From contig JAGWTP010000002.1 in the NCBI GenBank assembly GCA_028868895.1, positions 1 through 64,000 of the forward strand: a stretch of 64,000 nucleotides of DNA, given 5' to 3'. The number at the start of each line of letters is the position of its first letter. The stretch's first letter is position 1. A model generated the notes under the pieces. The model was not told the DNA's origin. It did not search any database and saw nothing but the letters and a program-made list of their open reading frames with translations. Of this stretch, positions 38,216 through 47,246 are shown in pieces. This stretch comes from Burkholderiales bacterium. GTDB lineage: Bacteria; Pseudomonadota; Gammaproteobacteria; Burkholderiales; Burkholderiaceae_C. Both the position numbers and the translations under genes were made by a program.

Positions 38216-39432
38216 GCGGCCAGGCCCTTTACGAATCGCGCGGCTTCGCGACGTACGCGCGCATCGAGGTCGAGCAACGCATCGAGCGTGTCGCACTGCT
38301 GGGCCCGAACGTCCACATGCTCGAGCGCATGCGCGTTGACACTGTGAATCCGATCGAATCGGATGGTTCCGGCCAGGAAGGCGGCCACCGCGACCTCGTT
38401 CGCAGCGTTCAGCACCGCGGTGCTGCCAACGGGCGCACGCAAGGTCGCCCACGCCAGCGCCAGACCGGGATAGCGCGCCAGATCGGGCGGCTCGAAGCTG
38501 AATGACGACGGCGCCGTGAAGTCGAGCGCGCTCGCACCGGACTCGATGCGCCTCGGGAACGACAGGCCGTAGGCGATCGGCACGCGCATGTCGGGCGTGC
38601 CGAGTTGCGCGAGCACCGAGTTGTCGCGGCACGCGACCATCGAGTGGATGATGCTCTGCGGATGGATGACGACGCGAATCTGCTCGGGAGCGAGGTCGAA
38701 CAGCCAGTGCGCCTCGATCACCTCGAGCGCCTTGTTCATCATCGTCGCCGAATCGACCGAGATCTTGCGTCCCATCACCCAGTTCGGGTGCGCGCAGGCT
38801 TCATCGGGGGTCACGTGTTTGAGCGTCGCCGGATCGCGGGTGCGAAACGGCCCACCGGATGCGGTGAGCACGATGTGATCGATGTGCCCGGACCACAGGC
38901 TCCGGTCTTCGGGCAGACACTGGAAGATGGCCGAGTGTTCACTGTCGATCGGCACCAGCGTGGCACCACCCTGACGCACCGCGTCCATGAACAGCGCGCC
39001 GCCGACCACGAGCGCCTCCTTGTTCGCGAGCAGCAGGCGTTTGCCGGCGCGTGCGGCGGCCAGGCAGGGAGCAAGCCCGGCGGCGCCGACGATCGCCGCC
39101 ATCACCGTATCGACCTCGGGGTGAGACGCCAGGTCGATCAACGCCTGCGCACCGGCCAGCACTTGGGTCGGCACACCGTGCGCGCGCAGGCGCTGGCGCA
39201 GGCTGTTCGCCTGCGCCGCCTCGGGCAATGCCGCGAAGCGAGGGCGCCACTGCAGGCACTGCAGGAACAACTCATCGACGCGGTGGTGCGCGGTCAGCGC
39301 GACGATCTCGAAGCGCTCCGGGTGACGCGCGACGACATCGAGCGTGCTGGTGCCCACCGAGCCGGTCGCGCCCAGGATGCAGATGCGCTGGCGGTGCACG
39401 GTCGGCGCGGGTTCGATGGTCGGGGCGCTCAT
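38212..39432 (-). CDS. dxr: 1-deoxy-D-xylulose 5-phosphate reductoisomerase
   Basis: It carries out the second step of the MEP isoprenoid pathway, feeding UppS next door. The 406-residue protein has the NADPH motif ILGATGSVGTSTLDVVARHP (about 19-38), LLLANKEALVVGG, the metal-binding PIDSEHSAIFQCLPE, the flexible loop HPNWVMGRKISVDSATMMNK, and IHPQSIIHSMV. The stop overlaps the rseP start. It starts one base after cdsA ends. Confidence 0.97.
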   Translation of the reverse strand: MSAPTIEPAPTVHRQRICILGATGSVGTSTLDVVARHPERFEIVALTAHHRVDELFLQCLQWRPRFAALPEAAQANSLRQRLRAHGVPTQVLAGAQALIDLASHPEVDTVMAAIVGAAGLAPCLAAARAGKRLLLANKEALVVGGALFMDAVRQGGATLVPIDSEHSAIFQCLPEDRSLWSGHIDHIVLTASGGPFRTRDPATLKHVTPDEACAHPNWVMGRKISVDSATMMNKALEVIEAHWLFDLAPEQIRVVIHPQSIIHSMVACRDNSVLAQLGTPDMRVPIAYGLSFPRRIESGASALDFTAPSSFSFEPPDLARYPGLALAWATLRAPVGSTAVLNAANEVAVAAFLAGTIRFDRIHSVNAHALEHVDVRAQQCDTLDALLDLDARVRREAARFVKGLAA

Positions 39433-39433
39433 G

Positions 39434-40270
39434 TCAACGCGAGATCAGCGCCATCGCGATCGGCAACACCGGCAGCAATGCGTCGATGCGATCGAGTACG
39501 CCGCCATGGCCCGGCAGCAGGCCACTGCTGTCCTTGGCACCGGCGGCGCGCTTGACGAGCGATTCGAACAAGTCACCCACGACGCTCATCGCGGCCAGCA
39601 GCACGACGATCGACACCAGGCCCACGAGGCCGAAACGCGCGTTGATGCGCGTATACAGGCTGGCGGTGTCCATGCGGAAAGCCTGGTCGAGCCAGAGCCA
39701 GATCGCGGCGAGCGCGAGCGCCCCGACCATGCCGCTCCACACGCCCTCCCAACTCTTGCCCGGGCTGATGGCAGGTGCCAGCTTGCTTCGGCCGAGAGCC
39801 TTGCCGCCGAAATAGGCGGCAATGTCCGCCGCCCAGACCAGGCAGAGCGTCGATAGGATGAAGTTGACGCCGATCGTCTTGGCCGCAGTCAGCGCAAGCC
39901 ACGCGGCCCACAGCAGCAGCAAACCGAGCGCACGCCGCGCCGGCGCGGGAATCGATGGCCAGGCTGCCGGTCCGCGACGCAAGGCGAATGCGCCGCCGAC
40001 GACCCAGACCAGCGTTGCCAGCCACCACACGGCGCGCGGCGGTGCAGCGCCCCAACCCGCCCAGAGCGCCGCCGCACAGGCCGCGGCCAGCGCTGCACCC
40101 ATGAGCGCCGGCACCGCGCCGGTGGCGCCATTGAGTCGCCCCCACTCCCAGCCGGCCGCAGCAATCATCAGCAGCGACAGCAGCGCGAACGGCCATGCCA
40201 GCGGCGCCAACAGTGCCGGCAACAGGAACGCCATCAACACCAGCGCGGTGATGACCCGCTGTTTGAGCAT
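39434..40270 (-). CDS. cdsA: Phosphatidate cytidylyltransferase CdsA
   Basis: It makes CDP-diacylglycerol, the precursor of all phospholipids, in the inner membrane. The 278-residue protein has about seven or eight hydrophobic segments and the complete C-terminal family signature SLVKRAAGAKDSSGLLPGHG plus GVLDR (around 240-265). The ATG at 40270 lies two bases after uppS and gives MLKQRVITALVLMAFLLPAL. The upstream extension of the frame is not conserved. Confidence 0.96.
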   Translation of the reverse strand: MLKQRVITALVLMAFLLPALLAPLAWPFALLSLLMIAAAGWEWGRLNGATGAVPALMGAALAAACAAALWAGWGAAPPRAVWWLATLVWVVGGAFALRRGPAAWPSIPAPARRALGLLLLWAAWLALTAAKTIGVNFILSTLCLVWAADIAAYFGGKALGRSKLAPAISPGKSWEGVWSGMVGALALAAIWLWLDQAFRMDTASLYTRINARFGLVGLVSIVVLLAAMSVVGDLFESLVKRAAGAKDSSGLLPGHGGVLDRIDALLPVLPIAMALISR

Positions 40271-40272
40271 GC

Positions 40273-41025
40273 TCAGGCCGCGCCTTGCGCGGCATTTGCC
40301 GGAGCGCTCTGAACGGCGCCGAAGCGGCGGTCCCGGCGTGCGTAGTCGGCCAGTGCAGCGTCGAGTTCGGCGTCGCCGAATTCCGGCCACAGGCAGTCGC
40401 TGAAGAACAGTTCGGAATACGCCGACTGCCACAGCATGAAGTTGCTGATGCGCACCTCGCCGCCGGTGCGGATGAAGAGGTCGGGGTCGGGCGCATAGCT
40501 GAGTGCCATGAAGCTGTTCAGCGCCGCCTCGTCGAGGTCCTCGGGCGCGATCCCGCTGGCGATGGCCTGGCGGCAGGCTTGCACGATGTCCCAGCGGCCA
40601 CCGTAGTTGAACGCCACCGACAGCGTGATGCGGGTGTTGTGGCGGGTGCTGGATTCGGCCTGTTCCCAGGCCTGGCGCAACTTGTCGGACACCTGGCTGC
40701 GGTCGCCGACGATGCGGATGCGCACGCCTCGGTCAGCGAGCTTGGACAGGTACTTGGCCACCGCCACCAGCACCAGGCCCATCAGGCCCGACACCTCTTC
40801 GGTCGGCCGCTTCCAGTTCTCGGACGAGAACGCGAACACGGTCAGGTATTCGATGCCGCGATCGGCGCAACTGAGCACCGTGCGCACCAACGCGTCGACC
40901 CCCTGCTTGTGGCCGAAGAACCGCGGCATGAAGCGCTTCTTGGCCCAGCGCCCGTTGCCGTCCATCACGATCGCGACGTGGCGCGGCACCATCGGCCGCA
41001 GATCGGGTGAGGGGTTCGCGTTCAA
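40273..41025 (-). CDS. uppS: Undecaprenyl diphosphate synthase
   Basis: This cis-prenyltransferase makes the C55 lipid carrier for peptidoglycan and O-antigen. The 250-residue protein has HVAIVMDGNGRWAKKR (catalytic D22), SSENWKRPTEEV, SVAFNYGGRWDIVQA and the signature DLFIRTGGEVRISNFMLWQS, ending with a short non-conserved tail. It sits between frr and cdsA in the canonical order. Confidence 0.97.
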   Translation of the reverse strand: MNANPSPDLRPMVPRHVAIVMDGNGRWAKKRFMPRFFGHKQGVDALVRTVLSCADRGIEYLTVFAFSSENWKRPTEEVSGLMGLVLVAVAKYLSKLADRGVRIRIVGDRSQVSDKLRQAWEQAESSTRHNTRITLSVAFNYGGRWDIVQACRQAIASGIAPEDLDEAALNSFMALSYAPDPDLFIRTGGEVRISNFMLWQSAYSELFFSDCLWPEFGDAELDAALADYARRDRRFGAVQSAPANAAQGAA

Positions 41026-41073
41026 TGGGGTGCCAGTACAGGCGCGCAGATCTGGGAGCCGAACATGCGCGGA

Positions 41074-41634
41074 TCAGACCGCCATGATCTCGGCTTCCTT
41101 GCCGGTGACGAGGCGATCGATCTCGGCGATCGTGCGGTCGGTGAGCTTTTGCAGATCGTCCAGCGAACGACGTTCCTCGTCTTCACCGATCTCCTTGTCC
41201 TTGAGCAACTTCCTGGCGTGCTCGTTGGCGTCGCGGCGCAGGTTGCGGACCGCGATCCGCGCTTCTTCGCCGGCATGGCGCACGACCTTGGTCAACTCCC
41301 TGCGGCGTTCTTCGGTCAGCGCCGGCATCGGCACGCGCAGCAGATCGCCTTGCGTCGCCGGGTTCAGGCCGAGGTCGGACTCGCGGATCGCCTTCTCGAT
41401 CTTGGCACCCATGCCCTTTTCCCAGGGCTGGACGCTGATCGTGCGTGCGTCCAGCAGACTGACGTTGGCAACCTGGCTGATCGGCACCATCGAGCCGTAG
41501 TAATCCACCTGCACCTGATCCAGGATGCCGGGGTGTGCCCGGCCAGTGCGGATCTTGTGCAACTCGCCCTTGAACGCTTCGACCGAGCGGCCCATCTTTT
41601 GCTCGGCGGTCAACTTGATCTCGGCAATGCTCAT
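41074..41634 (-). CDS. frr: Ribosome recycling factor
   Basis: RRF splits the post-termination ribosome together with EF-G. The 186-residue protein begins [25 protein letters not shown] and contains [21 protein letters not shown] and [19 protein letters not shown], typical of the three-helix and beta domains. The ATG at 41634 is the family start; 14 upstream codons are open but overlap pyrH. It lies 38 bases after pyrH. Confidence 0.97.
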   Translation of the reverse strand: MSIAEIKLTAEQKMGRSVEAFKGELHKIRTGRAHPGILDQVQVDYYGSMVPISQVANVSLLDARTISVQPWEKGMGAKIEKAIRESDLGLNPATQGDLLRVPMPALTEERRRELTKVVRHAGEEARIAVRNLRRDANEHARKLLKDKEIGEDEERRSLDDLQKLTDRTIAEIDRLVTGKEAEIMAV

Positions 41635-41672
41635 GACAACACTTCCTTCAATGAACTCATGGGGCGGCACAC

Positions 41673-42383
41673 TCAAACGCGGACCAGCGTGCCCTCGTCT
41701 TCACCCTGCACCACGCGCTTGAGGGCACCCGGCTTGAAGATGCTGAACACGCGAATCGGCAGCTTCTGGTCGCGACACAGCGCGAATGCGGTCGCGTCGA
41801 GCACCTGCAAGTTCTTCGTGATCGCCTCGTCGAACGAGATCTCGGAGTAGCGGGTCGCGGTCGGGTCCTTCTTCGGGTCGGCGGTGTACACGCCGTCGAC
41901 CTTGGTGGCCTTGAGTACGATCTGCGCACCGATCTCGGCACCGCGCAGCGCCGCAGCGGTGTCGGTGGTGAAGAAGGGGTTGCCGGTGCCGGCCGCGAAA
42001 ATCACGACCTTGCCCTCTTCGAGGTATTGCAGCGCTTTCGGGCGCACATAGGGCTCGACGACCTGCTCGATGCCGATGGCCGACATCACGCGCGCCACCA
42101 TGCCCTCTTGACGCATCGTGTCGGCCAGGGCCAGCGCGTTCATCACGGTGGCCAGCATGCCCATGTAGTCGGCCGTGGCCCGATCCATGCCGACGGCGCC
42201 GCCGGCCACGCCGCGAAAGATGTTGCCGCCGCCGATGACCACCGCCACCTCGCAGCCCAGTTTCGTCACTTCCTGCACCTCGCGCACCATGCGCACGATG
42301 GTGGCCCGGTTGATGCCGTAGGCATCATCGCCCATCAGGGCTTCACCGGACAGTTTCAGCAAGATGCGCTTGTAGGCTGCCAT
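41673..42383 (-). CDS. pyrH: UMP kinase
   Basis: A hexameric bacterial UMP kinase of the amino-acid-kinase family. The 236-residue protein has [20 protein letters not shown], the Gly-rich [52 protein letters not shown], and [17 protein letters not shown]. The ATG at 42383 is chosen by family N-terminus. It follows tsf after 123 bases that show no clear terminator or promoter. Confidence 0.97.
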   Translation of the reverse strand: MAAYKRILLKLSGEALMGDDAYGINRATIVRMVREVQEVTKLGCEVAVVIGGGNIFRGVAGGAVGMDRATADYMGMLATVMNALALADTMRQEGMVARVMSAIGIEQVVEPYVRPKALQYLEEGKVVIFAAGTGNPFFTTDTAAALRGAEIGAQIVLKATKVDGVYTADPKKDPTATRYSEISFDEAITKNLQVLDATAFALCRDQKLPIRVFSIFKPGALKRVVQGEDEGTLVRV

Positions 42384-42506
42384 GGGGTCGCGGGCTCCAG
42401 ATTTCGGTGGTTGTGCTTGTGGCACAGGTGGCGGCAAGTCTAAGTCGTAAAGGCCTGACTCGATGCCCGCCGCGGACCGCAGATGCCGGCCCGAAAGCCT
42501 TGCGGC

Positions 42507-43424
42507 TCAGGCACCTTTGGCGGCTGCCACCTGCGCCGCCACTTCGGCCGCGAAGTCGTCGACCTTCTTCTCGATGCCCTCACCCACCACGTACAAAGTA
42601 AAGCCCTTGATCCGCGTGGCGCGCTCCTTGAGCATCTGCTCGACGGTCTGCTTGTCGTTCTTGACGAACGCCTGGTTGAACAGGCTGACTTCCTTCAGGA
42701 ACTTCTGCACCGAGCCCTCGACGCGCCTGGTCACGATCTCGGCCGACTGGGGGGCCTTGCCTTCGGCTTTCGCCTTCTCGGCGTCTTCGGCAGCCTTCTG
42801 CGAAGCGACCGAGCGTTCGGTTTCGATCAGCTTGGCCGGCACATCGGCGGCGGTCAATGCGACCGGCTTCATCGCCGCCACGTGCATGGCCACGTCCTTC
42901 GCGGCACCTTCATCGCCCTCGAACTCGACCATCACGCCGATGCGCGTGCCGTGCAGGTAGGTCGCGAGCTTGGCGTTTTCATAGCGCTTGAAGCGGCGGA
43001 TCGACATGTTCTCGCCGATCTTGCCGACCAGGCCCTTGCGCACGTCCTCGAGCGTCGGGCCGAAGCCGTCCTGTGCATGCGGCAGTGCCGACAGCGCCGC
43101 CACATCGGCCGGGTTGCTGCGCGCAACGAGTTCGGCGCATGCCTTGGCAAAGGCCAGGAACGAATCGTTCTTGGTGACGAAGTCGGTCTCGCAATTGACC
43201 TCGACCAGCGCTCCGGCATGGCCCACGACCGCGCTGGCCACCACGCCTTCGGCGGTCACGCGCGAAGCGGCCTTGCCGGCCTTGCTGCCGAGCTTGACGC
43301 GCAACAGTTCCTCGGCGCGTTCCATGTTGCCTTCGGCCTCGGTCAGCGCCTTCTTGCATTCCATCATCGGTGCGTCGGTCTTGGCGCGCAGTTCGCCCAC
43401 CATGCTTGCAGTAATCGCAGCCAT
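42507..43424 (-). CDS. tsf: Elongation factor Ts
   Basis: EF-Ts recharges EF-Tu with GTP. The 305-residue protein has the N-terminal UBA-like region [42 protein letters not shown], the core [16 protein letters not shown], and a C-terminal domain with [20 protein letters not shown]. It is separated from rpsB by 132 bases that include a hairpin terminator, so read-through would set the S2/EF-Ts ratio. The upstream open frame is not conserved. Confidence 0.97.
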   Translation of the reverse strand: MAAITASMVGELRAKTDAPMMECKKALTEAEGNMERAEELLRVKLGSKAGKAASRVTAEGVVASAVVGHAGALVEVNCETDFVTKNDSFLAFAKACAELVARSNPADVAALSALPHAQDGFGPTLEDVRKGLVGKIGENMSIRRFKRYENAKLATYLHGTRIGVMVEFEGDEGAAKDVAMHVAAMKPVALTAADVPAKLIETERSVASQKAAEDAEKAKAEGKAPQSAEIVTRRVEGSVQKFLKEVSLFNQAFVKNDKQTVEQMLKERATRIKGFTLYVVGEGIEKKVDDFAAEVAAQVAAAKGA

Positions 43425-43485
43425 CTTGAGTCTCCGTCTGTTCCGGTGCCGCGTCAGCGAGGCAGCCGGGAATGATCTGGGTAGT

Positions 43486-43510
43486 AAAAAAAGGGGCTCG
43501 AAAGCCCCTT
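43486..43510 (-). terminator. Intrinsic terminator between rpsB and tsf
   Basis: The minus strand reads AAGGGGCT, loop TTCG, AGCCCCTT, then further T residues (seven in a row in all). This is a perfect 8-bp stem with a UUCG-type tetraloop and T-run. Partial termination at this place is known in E. coli rpsB-tsf; the same role is inferred here. Confidence 0.85.
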
Positions 43511-43556
43511 GTCTCGGGGCCCTTGGGCCCACCGGACGGTGAGCCCGGGCGGCAGT

Positions 43557-44303
43557 TCAGGCGCCTTCGCTGACCTCGACGAACTCGTCGCCTTCGGCGG
43601 CAACGGCCTGCACGACTTCATTCGTGGCGTTGGCCTTGCCTTCGAGCACGGCGTCGGCCACGGCCTTTGCGTACAGCGCCACGGCCTTGGACGAATCGTC
43701 GTTGCCCGGGATCACGTAGTCGATGCCTTCGGGCGAGTGGTTCGTGTCGACGATGCCGATGATCGGAATGCCGAGTTTCTTCGCTTCCAGGATCGCGATC
43801 TTGTGGTAACCCACGTCGATCACGAACATCGCGTCGGGCAACGCATTCATGTCCTGAATGCCGCCCATGTCCTTCTCGAGCTTGGCCAGGTCGCGCTGGA
43901 ACATCAGCGCTTCCTTCTTGATGCGGATTTCGGTGCCGGCCTCGACCTGGGCCTTCATGTCCTTGAGCTTCTTCAGCGATCCCTTGACGGTCTTGAAGTT
44001 GGTCATCATGCCGCCAAGCCAGCGCTGGTCGACGTAGGGCATGCCAGCGCGCTTGGCTTCCAGCGAGATCACTTCACGCGCCTGGCGCTTGGTGCCGATC
44101 ATCAGGATCGTGCCGCGCTTGGCGGCGATACCGCGAATGAACTTCATCGCATCGTTGAAGAGCGGTTGCGTCTTCTCGAGGTTGATGATGTGGATCTTGT
44201 TGCGGTGGCCGTAGATGTACGGGGCCATCTTGGGGTTCCAGAAGCGGGTTTGGTGGCCGAAGTGGACACCGGCTTCCAGCATTTCACGCATCGTGACAGT
44301 CAT
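43557..44303 (-). CDS. rpsB: 30S ribosomal protein S2
   Basis: S2 binds the 30S head-body junction late in assembly. The 248-residue protein begins [20 protein letters not shown] and has [40 protein letters not shown], and [20 protein letters not shown] with the Gly-rich segment [29 protein letters not shown] precedes the ATG. It is the first gene of the translation/envelope cluster; the 199-base upstream gap probably contains its promoter and a leader. Confidence 0.97.
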   Translation of the reverse strand: MTVTMREMLEAGVHFGHQTRFWNPKMAPYIYGHRNKIHIINLEKTQPLFNDAMKFIRGIAAKRGTILMIGTKRQAREVISLEAKRAGMPYVDQRWLGGMMTNFKTVKGSLKKLKDMKAQVEAGTEIRIKKEALMFQRDLAKLEKDMGGIQDMNALPDAMFVIDVGYHKIAILEAKKLGIPIIGIVDTNHSPEGIDYVIPGNDDSSKAVALYAKAVADAVLEGKANATNEVVQAVAAEGDEFVEVSEGA

Positions 44304-44488
44304 GAGGACTCCAAAGGTTGGTTCTAGAATCCGGCTCGAATCGCTGCAAATGTTTCATTCGGAAACCGCACTGCGTGGGGTCACCGTCGAACTTGCCGCA
44401 ACACCTTTCAACAGCCGGTTCGCGATTTGTTTGGCTTGAACGTTGGCTTCGCGGCCCGCGAAACCCTTGCACTCAGCTAAACCATTCG

Positions 44489-44494
44489 AGTATA
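44489..44494 (-). promoter_or_regulatory. Possible -10 box of rpsB
   Basis: TATACT on the minus strand lies about 186 bases before the rpsB ATG, with no good -35 box. It would give a long leader suitable for S2 autoregulation. The same short region also precedes the divergent amidase gene. Confidence 0.35.
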
Positions 44495-44502
44495 GCAGCC
44501 CC

Positions 44503-45846
44503 ATGACTCCCGACCTGACCAGCTCCCGCTCGATCGATGCTGGCGCTGCTCTCGACGCCTGCATCAACGCTGCGCGTTCGCCCGCCAACCGCCACACCTT
44601 CACCCTCACCAGCTTCGACGCCGCCGCGGCGACGGCGCGCGCCGTCGATGCGCTGCGCGCCGCTGGCAGCGTCGTGCCGCCGCTGGCCGGGAGGGCGGTC
44701 AGCGTGAAGGATCTGTTCGACGTGCAGGGCCAGGTCACCGCGGCCGGTTCGACGGTGCTGGCCGGGCGCGACCCGGCCCGCGTCGATTGCCCGGCGGTGG
44801 CGCGGTTGCGCAAGGCCGGCGCGGCGTTCATCGGCCGAACCAATATGTCGGAGTTCGCTTTCTCGGGCGTGGGCATCAACCCGCACCACGGAACGCCTGC
44901 CAACCCTGCCACCGCAGTGCTCGACGCCACGCCGCGCATCCCTGGCGGCTCCACCTCCGGCGGCGCCGTGTCGGTGGCCACCGGGGCGGCATGGGCGGCG
45001 CTCGGCTCCGATACCGGTGGCTCGATCCGCATCCCTGCAGCGCTCCAGGGTCTGGTGGGTTTCAAGAGCACCGCGCGGCTCACGCCGACCGACGGCGCCA
45101 TACCGCTGTCGACCACGCTGGACACCGTCTGCGCGATCACGCACTCGGTGCGCGACGCCGTGCTGATGCACGAAGTGCTCGCCGACCGCCGCGTGGCCAT
45201 CGACCGGCGACCATTGGCCGGGCTGCGTCTCGCACTACCGACCAGGCTGATGCTCGACGGGCTCGATGCCACGGTGAGCGCTGCGTTCGAGCGCACCGTC
45301 GCCGCATTGCGCCGGGCCGGCGCTCGGATCGAGGAAATCACTCTCGAACCGCTGGCCGATGTCGCCGGCATCAACGCGACCGGCGGATTTTCCCCGGCAG
45401 AGGCCTGGGCCTGGCACCGCGCGCTGCTTGCCGACCACGAGGCCGAATACGACCCACGCGTCGCGCTGCGAATCCGCCGCGGCGAGCACATGAGCGCGGC
45501 CGACTACATCGATCTGCTGCATGCACGCACTCGGTGGATCGCACGCATGGAATCGGCAATGACCGGCTTCGACGCGATGCTCAGCCCCACCGTGCCGTGC
45601 GTCGCGCCGGCGGTTGCGCCGCTGCTCGCCGACGACAACGCCTTCTTCGCCACCAATGCGCTGCTGTTGAGAAACCCGTCGGTGGTGAACCTGCTCGACG
45701 GCTGCGCGCTGTCGCTGCCCTGCCATGCTGCGGGCGAGATGCCGGTCGGTCTGATGGTCTGGAGCAGCGCGCTGCGCGACGACACGGTGCTGGGCGTGTC
45801 GCTCGCCGTCGAAGCCGCGCTCGCGTCGCCGTGCCAGCCGGCGTGA
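44503..45846 (+). CDS. Amidase signature family hydrolase
   Basis: A Ser-cisSer-Lys amidohydrolase, related to GatA but not part of a gatCAB operon. The 447-residue protein keeps the triad K69 (GRAVSVKDLFD), S152 (PGGSTSGGAVS) and S174 (GSDTGGSIRIPAALQG). The C-terminal half varies, as is usual for substrate selection. The substrate (aliphatic or aryl amide, urea derivative or peptide amide) cannot be told. There is no Shine-Dalgarno site before the ATG at 44503. A TATA-like element lies just upstream, so initiation may be leaderless. It precedes an FAD amino-acid oxidoreductase by 47 bases. Confidence 0.9.
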   Translation: MTPDLTSSRSIDAGAALDACINAARSPANRHTFTLTSFDAAAATARAVDALRAAGSVVPPLAGRAVSVKDLFDVQGQVTAAGSTVLAGRDPARVDCPAVARLRKAGAAFIGRTNMSEFAFSGVGINPHHGTPANPATAVLDATPRIPGGSTSGGAVSVATGAAWAALGSDTGGSIRIPAALQGLVGFKSTARLTPTDGAIPLSTTLDTVCAITHSVRDAVLMHEVLADRRVAIDRRPLAGLRLALPTRLMLDGLDATVSAAFERTVAALRRAGARIEEITLEPLADVAGINATGGFSPAEAWAWHRALLADHEAEYDPRVALRIRRGEHMSAADYIDLLHARTRWIARMESAMTGFDAMLSPTVPCVAPAVAPLLADDNAFFATNALLLRNPSVVNLLDGCALSLPCHAAGEMPVGLMVWSSALRDDTVLGVSLAVEAALASPCQPA

Positions 45847-45893
45847 ACGCACACCGCACGTGAGCGGGCCACGAACATGAACCGCCCGCAATC

Positions 45894-47246
45894 ATGAGGG
45901 TGGCCGTCATCGGTGCTGGCATCGTCGGCGTGACCACGGCCTACGAACTCGCCGCCGACGGCCACGAAGTCACGGTGTTCGAGCACCGCGGCAGCGTTGC
46001 GGCCGAGGGCAGCTTCGCGAATGCGGGCGTGGTGTCTCCTGGCTTCGTCGCACCCTGGGCGGCGCCGGGCATGCCGGCCCACATACTGGGCCAACGCTTC
46101 GCCCGCCATGCGTCGGTCCGGGTGCGGCCGGGGCTCGACACCGCGACGATCGCGTGGCTGTGGCAGTCGTGGCGCGCCTGCCGCGCGCGCACGTACCAGT
46201 CCAACCGCTTGCGCATGCAGCGCCTGGCTGGCTTCAGCCGCGAACGGCTGCAACGGGTCACGCGCGAGTTGAAGCTGGACTACGAGCGCAACGAGGGCTA
46301 CCTGGTGTTGCTGCGCACCCCCAAAGACCTGGCATTGGTGCAGCCCACACTCACCGCGCTGGGCGGGTCGAACAGCCGCTTCGAGACGCTGGACCCCAGT
46401 CAGTGCCGAACGGTCGAGCCTGGCCTGAGCCCCGAAACCGAATTGCACGCTGGCGTCTACCTGCCCGACGACGAGGTCGGCAACTGCCGCCAGTTTGCCA
46501 GCTTGTTGCGCGCCGAAGCGCAGCGCCTGGGCGTGAGGTTTCGGTTCCACACGCAGGTGCAGAAACTCATCGAGGGCCGCACGCCACAGTTGGTTCACAT
46601 GTACGCGCCACCAGAGGACTCGACCGTGCTCGGCGCCGCCGCCGAAAGCGCCCCGAACGAAGCGCAGGACACACAACCGATGGCACTGCATCCGGTCACG
46701 GAAGGCTTCGATGCCGTCGCCGTCTGCGCCGCACTCGGTTCAACCGCGTTGCTGCGCCCACACGGCCTGAAACTGCCGCTGCAGGCGGTGCACGGTTACT
46801 CGGTCACCGCGCCGCTGCGTCGTCACGAAGGCCACCCGGACCTGGGTCCGCGTTCGGCGCTGATGGACCACCGCTACCAGGTCACGATCAGCCGCCTGGG
46901 TGCGCGCTTGCGAGTGGCGGGCGGCCTCGAGATCGGCGGCTCGCCGACCCGGCACGACCCGCGTGCGCTCGAAACACTCTACAAGGTGCTGCACGACTGG
47001 TTCCCCGGCAGCGCCCGCCTGAGCCAAGCGCAAACCTGGAAAGGCTCTCGGCCGATGCTGCCCGACGGACCTCCGGTGCTCGGCGCAAGCGGCATCGACG
47101 GCGTTTGGCTCAATCTTGGCCACGGCGCATGTGGCTGGGCGCTTGCCTGCGGCTCGGCGCGGCTGCTCGCCGATGCGCTGGCCGGGCGACCGGCCGTGAT
47201 CGACATCGAAGGCCTCGGCGTCGAACGCCTGGGGGCTGAACCATGA
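45894..47246 (+). CDS. D-amino acid dehydrogenase-like FAD oxidoreductase (DadA family)
   Basis: A DAO/DadA-family flavoprotein of 450 residues. The FAD-binding motif is VIGAGIVGVTTAYELA (5-20), and FANAGVVSPGFVAPWAAPGM is a DadA-type segment. The C-terminal nucleotide region holds GSRPMLPDGPPVLGASGIDGVWLNLGHGACGWALACG. It is slightly longer than E. coli DadA because of a flexible, Ala/Glu/Pro-rich insert (about 236-270, around APPEDSTVLGAAAESAPN). The likely role is oxidation of D-amino acids into the quinone pool; substrate not proved. The next gene starts within its stop (ATGA). Confidence 0.85.
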   Translation: MRVAVIGAGIVGVTTAYELAADGHEVTVFEHRGSVAAEGSFANAGVVSPGFVAPWAAPGMPAHILGQRFARHASVRVRPGLDTATIAWLWQSWRACRARTYQSNRLRMQRLAGFSRERLQRVTRELKLDYERNEGYLVLLRTPKDLALVQPTLTALGGSNSRFETLDPSQCRTVEPGLSPETELHAGVYLPDDEVGNCRQFASLLRAEAQRLGVRFRFHTQVQKLIEGRTPQLVHMYAPPEDSTVLGAAAESAPNEAQDTQPMALHPVTEGFDAVAVCAALGSTALLRPHGLKLPLQAVHGYSVTAPLRRHEGHPDLGPRSALMDHRYQVTISRLGARLRVAGGLEIGGSPTRHDPRALETLYKVLHDWFPGSARLSQAQTWKGSRPMLPDGPPVLGASGIDGVWLNLGHGACGWALACGSARLLADALAGRPAVIDIEGLGVERLGAEP

